This document shows positions 1 to 8,375 of a DNA stretch of 24,218 nucleotides, in pieces (positions within the stretch are counted from its first letter, which is position 1; every line of letters starts with the position of its first letter). The DNA is taken from contig JBMYQA010000067.1 in the NCBI GenBank assembly GCA_049600855.1, forward strand, positions 1 to 24,218, given 5' to 3'. Origin of the DNA: JBMYQA01 sp049600855 (GTDB lineage: Bacteria; Bacteroidota; Bacteroidia; Cytophagales; Flammeovirgaceae). The notes beneath the pieces were generated by a model. That model was not told where the DNA came from and made no database searches. It saw nothing but the letters and a program-made list of their open reading frames with translations. The translations under genes were made by a program, and so were the position numbers.

Positions 1-115
1 ATTTAAGTGTTAAACCATCAGGTAGAATAATTTTTTAAACAAGTTCAAATGAAATAACACCAATTAAACCATTTAAAGGAACGATTGTCTATCTTAAAAA
101 AAACAAGCCTGCCCT

Positions 116-1411
116 ATGCGACTATTGATTACTTTTTTTCTGGCAATCGTCATGTACCCAAGCATTGCCCAAAATCTGTATTTTCCGCCACAAGTGGGAA
201 ATTGGGAAACCGTAAATCCCGAATCATTAAATTGGTGTGAAAGTCAATTAGATGATTTAGAAAATTACCTGGATGAAGTAGACTCTAAAGCCTTTCTCAT
301 CTTAAAAGATGGAAAAATAGTGGTTGAATGGTATTTTGATGATTTTACGAAAGATAGCCTTTGGTATTGGGCATCAGCGGGGAAAAGTATGATGGCAACG
401 TTGGTCGGCATTGCTCAGCAGGAAGGTTTGCTAGATATTCAGGATAAAACAGCAGACTATTTGGGACAAGGTTGGACGAATTGTCCAACTACAGAATCCG
501 CCATTACCATTTGGCACCAACTTACGATGACGAGTGGATTAGATGATGCCGCCTCTTTTGATTGTACGCTACCCAATTGCTTAGTGTGTAAAACTACTCC
601 AGGAGATCGCTGGGCCTATCACAATGGCCCCTATTCTTTGTTGCGAGAGGTGGTTGAGTCGGCTACAGGAGTGGGAATCAATACCTATTTCACCAATAAA
701 ATTGGAAATGTAATTGGTGCTGGTGGAGGGTATGTACGAAGTAGCTTTAATAACCTATTTCTGAGTAGGGCAAGAGATATGGCGCGTTTTGGCTTAATGA
801 CATTAGCCAAAGGAACATGGAATGGCGTTTCAGTAATCACTGATACCACTTATTACCACAATATGATTCAAAGTTCTCAAGATATTAATCCTGCTTACGG
901 CTATTTATGGTGGTTGAATGGAAAAAATAGCTACAAACAACCTCGTCTTCAAGTCGATTTTTCTGGGCCAATTATTCCAAGCGCTCCAGCAGATTTATAT
1001 GCTGCAATGGGGAAAAATGAACAGCGTATTTATATTGTGCCATCCGAAAGCTTGGTAGTGGTGAGAATGGGTAATAATGCTAACGATTCAAGCGCATTGG
1101 CACTTTCTGGTTTTGATCAAGAGCTGTGGGAGAAAATGATGAACTTGGAATGTACCGTGACCGATTTAGAAGATGAATCCGAAAACTTAACCGTTCAATT
1201 ATTTCCCAACCCATCCAAGCAATTACTACATATTACTTCCAATGAGCCAATTCAGCAAATAGAAGTTTTTGATGTATTCGGGCAACGTGTACGCTCCATT
1301 CAAGGTAATGTCTCTACCCTTAATGTAGGACTTCTTGCAAATGGCGTTTATTTTGTAAAAGTTCAAACGATAAACCAACACTTGAAACGCATACGATTTC
1401 TGAAAGAATGA
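116..1411 (+). CDS. Secreted serine hydrolase (beta-lactamase/class C family) with T9SS sorting domain
   Basis: 431 aa. Residues 1-18 are a signal peptide (hydrophobic core, cleavage near SIA-Q). The body is a penicillin-binding-protein/beta-lactamase-like serine hydrolase: S87-A-G-K90 is the SxxK nucleophile motif and Y168-H-N170 the second (YxN) active-site motif. Cysteines cluster at 150, 155 and 158, suiting an extracellular disulfide-bearing protein. The last ~75 residues (from about LFPNPS at 362) form a T9SS type A C-terminal sorting domain, so export across the outer membrane is inferred. The substrate is unknown; the family includes esterases, D-aminopeptidases and beta-lactamases, and no resistance role should be assumed. 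The ATG at 116 fits the signal peptide. The stop overlaps the next gene's start by four bases (ATGA), implying translational coupling. Confidence 0.88.
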   Translation: MRLLITFFLAIVMYPSIAQNLYFPPQVGNWETVNPESLNWCESQLDDLENYLDEVDSKAFLILKDGKIVVEWYFDDFTKDSLWYWASAGKSMMATLVGIAQQEGLLDIQDKTADYLGQGWTNCPTTESAITIWHQLTMTSGLDDAASFDCTLPNCLVCKTTPGDRWAYHNGPYSLLREVVESATGVGINTYFTNKIGNVIGAGGGYVRSSFNNLFLSRARDMARFGLMTLAKGTWNGVSVITDTTYYHNMIQSSQDINPAYGYLWWLNGKNSYKQPRLQVDFSGPIIPSAPADLYAAMGKNEQRIYIVPSESLVVVRMGNNANDSSALALSGFDQELWEKMMNLECTVTDLEDESENLTVQLFPNPSKQLLHITSNEPIQQIEVFDVFGQRVRSIQGNVSTLNVGLLANGVYFVKVQTINQHLKRIRFLKE

Positions 1412-2079
1412 AAGTAAAATACCTAATCATCGCCATTGGATTGCTTCTCGCTGCTTGTAGTACAGGCGATATGAAGAAAAAAGAATATACAGCGGAGGAA
1501 GCCGATCGCGGGTTAACTAATACGAATGATCAATTGCAGGTAGGAGATATTATCTTTCAAACTTCCACATCCACACAAAGTCAAGCGATTCAGTTAGCTA
1601 CCAATTCAAAATACAGCCATGTGGGGGTATTATTTAACATCAATAATGAGTTAGTGGTGTTAGAGGCCGTACAACCTGTGAAATATACGCCACTCATTAT
1701 TTGGATTGAAAAAGGAAAAGGCAAACATTTTGTGGTAAAACGTTTGAAAGAACGCTACCTTTATTTCAACGATTCTACCACGAGATTAATGAAAGCCAAG
1801 GCAAGTGCTTATTTGAATAAGTACTACGATTCTTATTTTGAGTGGTCCGATGATCGGATGTATTGCTCCGAATTGGTATGGAAGTTATATAAAGAGACTT
1901 TGGGTATTGAATTGGGTAGCTTGCAGGCTTTGAAAAACTTCGATTTGACTTCAACTGAGGTAAAAACCAAATTAAAAGAGCGATATGGCCAGGATATTCC
2001 TTTAGCGGAACAAGTTATTTCGCCTGCTGCGATTTTCGAATCGGAACTATTGGAGGAAATTAAATATCCCGTTTTTTAG
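1408..2079 (+). CDS. Lipoprotein, YiiX/YebB-like NlpC/P60-superfamily cysteine hydrolase
   Basis: 223 aa. It begins with a lipoprotein signal peptide whose lipobox (LAAC) places the lipidated cysteine at residue 17. The body has the order seen in permuted NlpC/P60 (YiiX/DUF830) enzymes: a GDIIF strand near residue 46, then S70-H71-V-G with the likely catalytic His71, and later Y152-C153-S-E with the likely nucleophile Cys153. This family is thought to cleave amide or ester bonds in lipids or cell-wall material; the substrate here is not readable. The gene starts inside the stop codon of the upstream secreted hydrolase, so the two are probably co-translated and act in the envelope. It converges with the acyltransferase gene, only 9 bases away. 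Confidence 0.8.
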   Translation: MKVKYLIIAIGLLLAACSTGDMKKKEYTAEEADRGLTNTNDQLQVGDIIFQTSTSTQSQAIQLATNSKYSHVGVLFNINNELVVLEAVQPVKYTPLIIWIEKGKGKHFVVKRLKERYLYFNDSTTRLMKAKASAYLNKYYDSYFEWSDDRMYCSELVWKLYKETLGIELGSLQALKNFDLTSTEVKTKLKERYGQDIPLAEQVISPAAIFESELLEEIKYPVF

Positions 2080-2088
2080 AGGCTGTTT

Positions 2089-2844
2089 TTAGCTATCTCC
2101 TTTTACTTCTTGCCCAATGTGTACCCTTATTCGATGTTCTACTTCTTCAATTAAAGCAAGCGGTTCATAGTCTTTTGGTTCTAAAGCAGGTAAAGCCGTG
2201 CATTTAAAGCCAATAAAGATGGGTACAGGCAAAAAGCCCCAACGTTCGAGCTTCCAGCTATTTTCAATGGCGACAGGCACCACTAATGCACGCGGCATAA
2301 TGGCTAATAATTGAAGCATTCCCTTCGTTTTAAATGGTTTCATCTTGCCATCTTTTGCGCGTGTCCCTTCTGGGAAAATACATCCAGAACGGTTATGCGC
2401 TTCTAAATACTCCCCAAACCCTTTAATGATTTGTACCGCCTCATCAGGGTTCTTGCGATCAATGGTGACGGAACCTCCTTCGCGAATATTATAAGAAATG
2501 CTGGGAATGCCCTTTGCTAAAGAGCGTTTAGAGATGTATTTGGGGTGGTGTTTCTGTAAAAGCGCCCCAATCATCGGAATGTCAAATGAGCTTTGGTGGT
2601 TTCCTACAATTAATAAAGGACGATCTGTAGGCAGTTGTCCAGCTAAGTTTTTTAAGCGTACCCTGCTGAGTGTAAAAGGCAAGCAACCCCATAGTAGGCA
2701 CCAGCACATGCCATCCACTACCTTTTTGTGCGGTTGATATCCCATTGCCTTAGCAATCACTTGTAAGGGATGAAAAATAACTAAGGTCAACCCAAAAGCC
2801 AACAGAAAGGGAATCGTGAATATCCAGTAAAAGAGCTTTTTCAT
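2089..2844 (-). CDS. plsC: 1-acyl-sn-glycerol-3-phosphate acyltransferase (PlsC/LPLAT family)
   Basis: About 251 aa from the ATG at 2844. The frame stays open to a TTG at 2904, but the ATG gives the normal N-terminus (MKKLFYWIF, a membrane segment), so I choose it. The acyltransferase signature is intact: N-H-Q-S-S-F-D gives the HX4D catalytic pair (His83, Asp88 in this numbering), and FPEGTR at about 157-162 is the glycerol-phosphate-binding block III motif. Family members acylate lysophosphatidate to phosphatidate at the inner membrane. Other LPLAT members acylate different lysolipids or ornithine lipid, so exact specificity is inferred. It converges with the lipoprotein gene. No Shine-Dalgarno sequence precedes the start, which is usual in Bacteroidota. 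Confidence 0.87.
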   Translation of the reverse strand: MKKLFYWIFTIPFLLAFGLTLVIFHPLQVIAKAMGYQPHKKVVDGMCWCLLWGCLPFTLSRVRLKNLAGQLPTDRPLLIVGNHQSSFDIPMIGALLQKHHPKYISKRSLAKGIPSISYNIREGGSVTIDRKNPDEAVQIIKGFGEYLEAHNRSGCIFPEGTRAKDGKMKPFKTKGMLQLLAIMPRALVVPVAIENSWKLERWGFLPVPIFIGFKCTALPALEPKDYEPLALIEEVEHRIRVHIGQEVKGDS

Positions 2845-3325
2845 ATTAATACATGGAAATAGTACAATTTCATTGCAATGATAAATGAAAAAATGCTTAC
2901 GCAATCGATTTTCTAAATATGGTATAAGTTATGAATGTGTACACCATTTCTTCAATGGGAATCATGCAGCCATTTGACCACCGAAAATTTGCTGCTTTAT
3001 TTGTTAATGAAACCTTAAGCACATCGAAATTCCCCAAAAATCATTGCCCTCAAAAGTATAGAATTTTGCCCTTTTTGACGAACACCTCTTTTTCTTCGGC
3101 CAACCATTCTGATTATTAGACGAAGGAAAATGCATTTTTTCGCCCTTGGAATAGAATTTGCAAAATTTAAGGTAAGCGCTTCTAATTAACTGGTTTCCAA
3201 ATATATGCATGCAAAGTGGGAACTGAGCTCTATCGTGAAGACAAGATTTTTAATCGAAAAATCTTATCAAAACAGAGCAACAACGGCAATAATTAAAATT
3301 TCCTTTACGTTAACTAAGTACAAAA
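2845..3325. other. Intergenic region between divergent plsC and ECF sigma gene
   Basis: About 480 bases with no convincing gene. Short open frames on both strands (2931-3119 plus, 3004-3210 minus) give low-complexity translations without recognisable motifs. It must hold the promoters of both divergent genes. CAAATATA at 3198-3205 reads TATATTTG on the minus strand, a match to the Bacteroidota -7 consensus TAnnTTTG, but it lies about 350 bases from plsC. A 9-bp inverted repeat sits at 3243-3265 and is listed separately. Confidence 0.6.
3243..3265. repeat. Inverted repeat/hairpin upstream of the sigma factor gene
   Basis: AAGATTTTT (3243-3251) and AAAAATCTT (3257-3265) form a perfect 9-bp inverted repeat around a 5-base spacer AATCG, ending 60 bases before the sigma factor ATG. 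It could be an operator or a 5'-leader hairpin. It is AT-rich, so chance occurrence in this background is possible. Confidence 0.45.
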
Positions 3326-3925
3326 ATGAGAAAGTATAAAGTCAGTGATTGTGATTTGATCAAGCAGTATATTAATGGTAATGATGCTGCATTTGAAACT
3401 TTGGTAAATCGTCATAAGAATAAAATCTTTACAACGATCTATTTAATTGTAAAAGATCAGTATGTAGCAGAAGACTTATTGCAAGAAACATTTATCAAAG
3501 CAATTCGAACGATTAAAGCGGGGCGTTATAATGAAGAGGGCAAATTTTTGCCATGGATATCTCGAATTGCGCACAATATGGCAATAGACTATTTCAGAAA
3601 GGCGAAGCGTTATCCAACCATTATTATGGAAGATGGAAGCAGCGTTTTCAATACCTTAGAATTTGCTGAGGAACCTTATGAAATGGTTCAGATTAAGCAG
3701 GAAACACATGCAAAGTTGCGTGAAATGATCCAAACTTTACCTGAACCTCAGCGAGAAGTGTTGATGATGCGTCATTACATGCAAATGAGCTTTCAGGAAA
3801 TCGCGGAGACCACAGGAGTGAGCATTAATACTGCCCTTGGGCGAATGAGGTATGCGCTCATTAACCTGCGGAAGCGGATGAATCAAACCAATAATAAATC
3901 CTATGTATCAAAACATCTTTCCTAA
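3326..3925 (+). CDS. ECF-type RNA polymerase sigma-70 factor
   Basis: 199 aa. Region 2 spans about 22-93 and includes AEDLLQETF (48-56) and the promoter-melting segment LPWISRIAHNMAIDYFR (75-91). Region 4 spans about 128-183 with a helix-turn-helix of the form SFQEIAETTGVSINTALGRMR. There is no region 3, the hallmark of the extracytoplasmic-function group. It should direct RNA polymerase to an alternative promoter set; the regulon is not evident. Its 3' end overlaps by 23 bases a small gene in another frame, a layout typical for sigma factors and their regulators. An intrinsic terminator follows that second gene, so the two form a closed transcription unit. Confidence 0.93.
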   Translation: MRKYKVSDCDLIKQYINGNDAAFETLVNRHKNKIFTTIYLIVKDQYVAEDLLQETFIKAIRTIKAGRYNEEGKFLPWISRIAHNMAIDYFRKAKRYPTIIMEDGSSVFNTLEFAEEPYEMVQIKQETHAKLREMIQTLPEPQREVLMMRHYMQMSFQEIAETTGVSINTALGRMRYALINLRKRMNQTNNKSYVSKHLS

Positions 3926-4139
3926 CAACATCATTAAGTACATTTACAAAGAACTGACGGAAGGAGAGCGGGCAGAATTGGTGCCTGAGTTATTTCAGAA
4001 TAATCAGTTGAATGAAGAACTAAATGAACTCCTGACACTCAAGGAACAATTAGATCAGGTTGAACTGACTCCAAGCGAAAAGTGTGTCGATAACATTTTA
4101 AATTATTCGAAAACCTTTGAGTTAGAGCAAAGTCTGTAA
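3903..4139 (+). CDS. Small acidic protein coupled to ECF sigma factor (possible anti-sigma-like regulator)
   Basis: 78 aa, starting with ATG inside the last 23 bases of the sigma gene and in a different frame. The sequence is predicted helical and Glu/Leu-rich, with ELTEGERAEL near 17-26 and a run around NEELNELL. This resembles the N-terminal helical part of zinc-finger-type anti-sigma domains (ELxxxExxExEx...NxxLxxEL), but no HxxxCxxC zinc ligands are present; the only cysteine is Cys60. There is no transmembrane helix. Coupling and position suggest a regulator or partner of the sigma factor; that role is inference. Its reality as a gene is supported by the overlap, the protein-like composition and the terminator 27 bases downstream. 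Confidence 0.72.
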   Translation: MYQNIFPNNIIKYIYKELTEGERAELVPELFQNNQLNEELNELLTLKEQLDQVELTPSEKCVDNILNYSKTFELEQSL

Positions 4140-4165
4140 TAACACTGCTAACCATCCTAATTATT

Positions 4166-4194
4166 GCCTTTTCTGCCCTGAAAAGGCTTTTTTT
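4166..4194 (+). terminator. Intrinsic terminator of the sigma factor unit
   Basis: GCCTTTTC (4166-4173) pairs perfectly with GAAAAGGC (4180-4187) around a 6-base loop and is followed directly by seven T residues (4188-4194). It lies 27 bases after the small partner gene. Confidence 0.9.
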
Positions 4195-4424
4195 ATGCTG
4201 AGAAATTGATTTCAGTTGAATATAGCTTGATATAACCATTTTAATTTTCGGTAAGTTTTCAATGAACCCTACATTTAAACAATGAGATTGCAGGAGACAC
4301 GTTGGTATAATAGCGGCAAAAGCGCTATATTTACCTAATTTAGCACCATACTCATCGAAATTTTTACTTTTTATCGCATGATTTTGTTACAATAGCGTTC
4401 TAATGGAGAATCGGAGAATAAATT
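4195..4424. other. Intergenic region upstream of the SpoIIE-type phosphatase
   Basis: About 230 AT-rich bases between a terminator and the phosphatase ATG. It presumably contains the phosphatase promoter, but I see no exact TAnnTTTG element and no gene. Confidence 0.4.
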
Positions 4425-7400
4425 ATGAAGTCATTTAATAGAATAATATTGTTTTTTGTGGTTAGCCTAATTTTAGGACTAAGCACTTTTGTGATGCTTC
4501 AAGATATTGAGGGGCAAGATAATTTAACCGCACTCCATAAGAAACTTCAAGAAACGACTAATGATAGCATGAAGGTCGTTTATTTGAATCAAATTGCGCT
4601 TGCAAACATTAACCTTACCCAAACAGATTCTGCAATTGCCTATGCAAATAGAGCCTTAGAAATTGCCCAAGAAATTAGCTCACCTTCTGGACAAGCAAAT
4701 AGCTATTATGTATTAGGGAAAGCTTACAAAGCAGAAAAACGTTTTGCCGATGCGTTGGATAATTACCTCAAATCAATTGATCAGTCCAAAATAACCAAAA
4801 ATCAAAAGTTTATCGCGGATGTATACGTGGAACTAGGTTTTTTATATCAAGACTGGAGTGTATTTGACAAATCCATCGATAACTTTCAAGAGGCATACCA
4901 AATTAGAAAACAAATCAAAGATTTTGAGGGTGAAATCAACTGTTTGAATTACATCGCACTTTCGTATTACCGTTCCAATGACTTGGAAAGTGCATTAAAT
5001 ACCTACCAGTTACAGCTCGATTTAGCCAATAAAAATGATGATAAGAATAAAGCAGTATCTGCGCTGAGAAATATTGCAAACATTTATTCGAGGTTTCAAG
5101 ATTTTGAAACCGCTTTGCGCTATAACCTGCAAATCTTAGATATTAAGAAAGAGCAAGGAGACTCGTTAGGAATTGCGACTTATTACAACAATGTAGGATC
5201 AATTTATAAGCGATTAGATCAGAATAATCAGGCATTAGAATCATTTAAGCAAGCCCTAAAAATTAACCGAGAGCTTGGTAAAGATGAGATTGATAACATC
5301 GTAATTTTGAGAAACATTGGTGTAATTTATCAGTCAATGCGTGACTACCGTAATGCACTCAAGTATTTTAAGGAGGCGTTGGGAATTTTGGAGTTGAGAA
5401 AAGATGTTAAGGAAGTGGCACGTACCTGTAATTACATTACTACGATTTATTACGGTCTGCAAGACTTTGATAATGCCATTCAATATACCAATCGAGCCAT
5501 TGATTTAGCCAAAGAAGCGAACGACAAAGAAACGCTTGCGAAGAGTTATAAAAGGATGTCTGATATTTATCAGAAACAGCGTAACAACAAGAAAGCCTTA
5601 GAGTATTTCCAGAAATATGCTGCGGTGAAGGATGACATCATTATGGAAGAGCGCATCAAGCAAGAGCAGCTGGCTTCGCAGCAAATGGAAGTGGAGAAAG
5701 AAGAGCAAAAGCTAAAGCAGCGATTACTGGAAGAGGAAATGAAGGGTTTGGAAAAAGAGAAGCAACGTATTGAAGCGGAAAAGCAAATCAAAGATTTAGC
5801 ATTAGCGCAGAAAGAAAAAGACTTAGAGTTAAGAAATAAGGCACTTGAGGTAGCGAAACTGAAGCAAGAAGAATTAGAAAAAGCCCGTCAGCTTCAACAG
5901 TTGAAGATTGATCAGGCGCGTTTGGCAGATGAGGCAAGACAACGTGAAATTCAACTCTTAGAGCGCGACCGTGAGTTGGAACGAAAGAAACGACAGCTTC
6001 AAGAAAAGGAAAAGCAAGATTATAAGAAACAAGTAGAGCAGTTGCAATTAAATCAGAAGGTAAAAGACCTGGAAATTGAAAATGCAAGACGAGATCGACT
6101 ATTCTTCATCTCTTCGGTTGCTTTATTTGCCATCCTGTTAGGCGTAGCATTCATCGCTTATTACCAAAAGAACAAATCGAATAAGAAGCTTGCCAGCATC
6201 AACAAAGAAATTAAGGAGAAGAATGAGCAAATTGAGATTCAATTGGTACAAATTGAAGATCAGCGACAAGAGTTGGAGAAGGCGTATAAAGACATCAAGC
6301 TCATTAGTTTAATTGGCCAGAAAATTACTGCTTCGATTGATATTGAATCGGTAACACAAACGGTGTATGAGTACGTAGGTTCTTTAATGAAAACAAATGC
6401 AGTAGGGCTGGGAATTTACAACGCCGATGCTCAAATGCTTGAGTTTAAAGGAGCTATTGAAAATGGCAATAAGATGCCTTATCACTACGATTTGCTTTCA
6501 GAAGATAACAGCCTTTCGGTATGGTGTTTCAATCGGAGAAGGCAGGTGGTGATTGGTGATTTTGCGGAGGATTACAGCCAATATGTTAATTTCAGACCTG
6601 AGATGCGTACAAAGGAGAATATCAAATCGGCCTTGTACTTGCCTTTGGCAACAGAAAAAAGACCTATTGGAGTCATTACGGTACAGAGTCCAGAGCAAGA
6701 TGCGTATACTTCTAAAGATATTACCATCTTACAAACTTTAGCTTCCTACATCTCTATTGCTTTGGATAATGCACAAGCTTATGATATCATTAAGGATAAG
6801 AATAAGCACATTACAGATAGTATTCGTTACGCACAAACGATCCAAAAAGCAATTTTACCGAGTAAGGTGAAAATGGATGAGGTGTTGGATGATCACTTTG
6901 TATTGTACTATCCTAAAGATATTGTATCAGGAGATTTCTTCTGGTTTACACATATTCCAGCAGACCGTTTACCATCGCATGTGCCTGCTGAGCAGCGAAG
7001 AGATAAAACCTATGTAGCTGTAGTTGATTGTACTGGACATGGCGTTCCAGGCGCATTCATGTCGATGATAGGTACCACCTTACTCAATGATATTGTGATG
7101 CGAAGTGAGGTGTACGAACCTGCTGAAATTTTGGAATTCTTGCATTCAAGTGTCGTAAATGAGTTGCGCCAACGAGAAAGTGCCAATGATGATGGCATGG
7201 ATGTGTGTATGTGTTTGATTGAGCAAATTGATGATGAGAATGTTCAAGTGACTTACACAGGAGCCAAAAGACCACTTTATTATGTTGAATATTGTACGTC
7301 TACCATCAAAGAGCTGAAAGGTACCAATAAAGGTATTGGTGGTATTGTGAAGAAGTTTAGACCATTTACAAACCAAGTCATTACTGTACCTAAAGGAAGT

Positions 7401-7607
7401 ATGGTTTATTTAAGCTCAGACGGTTTACAAGATCAAAATAACCGAGACAATCGTAAGATCGGTTCGATTCGTTTGAAGCACGTATTACAGGAAAACTATA
7501 ATACAGAAATGCAAGCCCAGAAAGAGGCATTGGCATCATTGCTATACAAACACCAAGATGGCATGCCACAACGAGACGACATCACGGTAGTAGGAATAAA
7601 AGTTTAA
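4425..7607 (+). CDS. TPR - coiled coil - TM - GAF - SpoIIE/PP2C-type phosphatase
   Basis: 1060 aa. An N-terminal hydrophobic segment (about 6-25) acts as signal or anchor. TPR repeats fill about 50-400 (e.g. around 92-120, 132-160, 252-280, 294-320). A long charged coiled coil runs from about 405 to 555, followed by a TM helix at about 559-580. A short second coiled coil and a GAF domain (about 638-782) come next, then a SpoIIE-type PP2C phosphatase (about 805-1060). Metal-binding acidic positions are present: SGDFFW (Asp837), VVDCTGHGVPGAF (Asp869), SSDG (Asp999) and the final RDDITVV (Asp1051/1052). TPRs are predicted periplasmic, GAF and phosphatase cytoplasmic. The likely job is to transmit an envelope or ligand signal into dephosphorylation of a phosphoserine/threonine protein such as an STAS anti-anti-sigma factor. 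No partner gene is adjacent. GGAG at 4413-4416 is a plausible Shine-Dalgarno. Confidence 0.9.
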   Translation: MKSFNRIILFFVVSLILGLSTFVMLQDIEGQDNLTALHKKLQETTNDSMKVVYLNQIALANINLTQTDSAIAYANRALEIAQEISSPSGQANSYYVLGKAYKAEKRFADALDNYLKSIDQSKITKNQKFIADVYVELGFLYQDWSVFDKSIDNFQEAYQIRKQIKDFEGEINCLNYIALSYYRSNDLESALNTYQLQLDLANKNDDKNKAVSALRNIANIYSRFQDFETALRYNLQILDIKKEQGDSLGIATYYNNVGSIYKRLDQNNQALESFKQALKINRELGKDEIDNIVILRNIGVIYQSMRDYRNALKYFKEALGILELRKDVKEVARTCNYITTIYYGLQDFDNAIQYTNRAIDLAKEANDKETLAKSYKRMSDIYQKQRNNKKALEYFQKYAAVKDDIIMEERIKQEQLASQQMEVEKEEQKLKQRLLEEEMKGLEKEKQRIEAEKQIKDLALAQKEKDLELRNKALEVAKLKQEELEKARQLQQLKIDQARLADEARQREIQLLERDRELERKKRQLQEKEKQDYKKQVEQLQLNQKVKDLEIENARRDRLFFISSVALFAILLGVAFIAYYQKNKSNKKLASINKEIKEKNEQIEIQLVQIEDQRQELEKAYKDIKLISLIGQKITASIDIESVTQTVYEYVGSLMKTNAVGLGIYNADAQMLEFKGAIENGNKMPYHYDLLSEDNSLSVWCFNRRRQVVIGDFAEDYSQYVNFRPEMRTKENIKSALYLPLATEKRPIGVITVQSPEQDAYTSKDITILQTLASYISIALDNAQAYDIIKDKNKHITDSIRYAQTIQKAILPSKVKMDEVLDDHFVLYYPKDIVSGDFFWFTHIPADRLPSHVPAEQRRDKTYVAVVDCTGHGVPGAFMSMIGTTLLNDIVMRSEVYEPAEILEFLHSSVVNELRQRESANDDGMDVCMCLIEQIDDENVQVTYTGAKRPLYYVEYCTSTIKELKGTNKGIGGIVKKFRPFTNQVITVPKGSMVYLSSDGLQDQNNRDNRKIGSIRLKHVLQENYNTEMQAQKEALASLLYKHQDGMPQRDDITVVGIKV

Positions 7608-7632
7608 TATGCATAATATCATATTGTTACTG

Positions 7633-7659
7633 AATAAAGCCACATTTCGTGGCTTTATT
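7633..7659 (+). terminator. Intrinsic terminator after the SpoIIE-type phosphatase
   Basis: AATAAAGCCAC (7633-7643) pairs with GTGGCTTTATT (7649-7659) over 11 bp with a 5-base loop. The 3' arm ends in a T-rich run. It lies 25 bases after the phosphatase stop. Confidence 0.85.
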
Positions 7660-7671
7660 TATTAGGGTGCT

Positions 7672-7679
7672 TACCTTTG
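7672..7679 (+). promoter_or_regulatory. TAnnTTTG -7 element close to ccmB start
   Basis: TACCTTTG exactly matches the Bacteroidota -7 consensus TAnnTTTG. It ends six bases before the ccmB ATG at 7686, which predicts a very short or absent 5' leader. A convincing -33 TTG is not visible; that area is occupied by the preceding terminator stem. Confidence 0.5.
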
Positions 7680-7685
7680 CTGCCC

Positions 7686-8360
7686 ATGAATAAGTTAATG
7701 ATAGAAACGCGGGCACTACTTTCTAAGGAATTCTTGCTAGAATGGCGACAACGCTATGCTTTAAATGGATTACTTTTGTATGTAGTAAGCACTGTGTTTG
7801 TTTGCTACTTGAGTTTTAATTTGGAAAGGGGCATGCTCAATGTAATTACTTGGAATACTCTTTTTTGGATTATTTTATTGTTTTCGGCAGTGAATGGAAT
7901 TGCGAAAGGTTTTTTGCAAGAGCGTGAAGGGCGTTATTTTTTTTATTATTCCATTGCGAGTCCTGAGTCCATTATTCTCTCAAAAATCATTTATAATGCG
8001 GGGCTGATGTTATTTATCGCACTTGTGGGGTTTATGTTTTATGCATTTGTGATGGGAAATCCCGTTCAAGATATTCCATTATTTCTTGGAAACCTCGTAT
8101 TGGGGGCAATTGGCTTTTCATCAACGCTTACGATGATTTCGGGGATTGCTTCTAAGGCAAAAAATAGCAGTACTTTAATGGCTGTATTGGGGTTCCCTGT
8201 AATCTTACCAATGATTTTAATGCTCATGAAGGTTTCCAAAAATGCCATTGATGGGCTACAGCGCAGTGCGAGCTATGAGGAACTCATGACCATTGGAGCT
8301 ATTAATCTAATCGTCTTAGCCGCTTCTTATGTCTTATTTCCATATTTATGGCGGAGTTGA
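7686..8360 (+). CDS. ccmB: Heme exporter protein B (cytochrome c maturation, CcmB)
   Basis: 224 aa from ATG 7686; an in-frame TTG nine bases upstream is less likely and overlaps the -7 element. The N-terminus KEFLLEWRQRYALNG followed by about six membrane helices (roughly 25-44, 55-76, 101-122, 133-153, 163-183, 202-220) is characteristic. So is the conserved stretch ASKAKNSSTLMAVLGFPVILP near 155-175. CcmB is the membrane subunit of the CcmABCD transporter complex, which releases holo-CcmE during c-type cytochrome assembly in the inner membrane. Unusually, no ccmA, ccmC or ccmE is next to it here; a cyclophilin gene converges 15 bases downstream, so it is a one-gene unit in this window. Confidence 0.88.
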   Translation: MNKLMIETRALLSKEFLLEWRQRYALNGLLLYVVSTVFVCYLSFNLERGMLNVITWNTLFWIILLFSAVNGIAKGFLQEREGRYFFYYSIASPESIILSKIIYNAGLMLFIALVGFMFYAFVMGNPVQDIPLFLGNLVLGAIGFSSTLTMISGIASKAKNSSTLMAVLGFPVILPMILMLMKVSKNAIDGLQRSASYEELMTIGAINLIVLAASYVLFPYLWRS

Positions 8361-8375
8361 TTTGCGTGAAGAATG

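Noticed and set aside
1..115. Possible end of an upstream gene (frame ending with TAA near 38)
   Set aside because: Only about a dozen codons are visible and nothing identifies them.
2498..3210. Short open frames on both strands around and within plsC and its upstream spacer
   Set aside because: They are shadows of plsC or low-complexity frames in an AT-rich spacer, with no motifs, no signals and no neighbour context.
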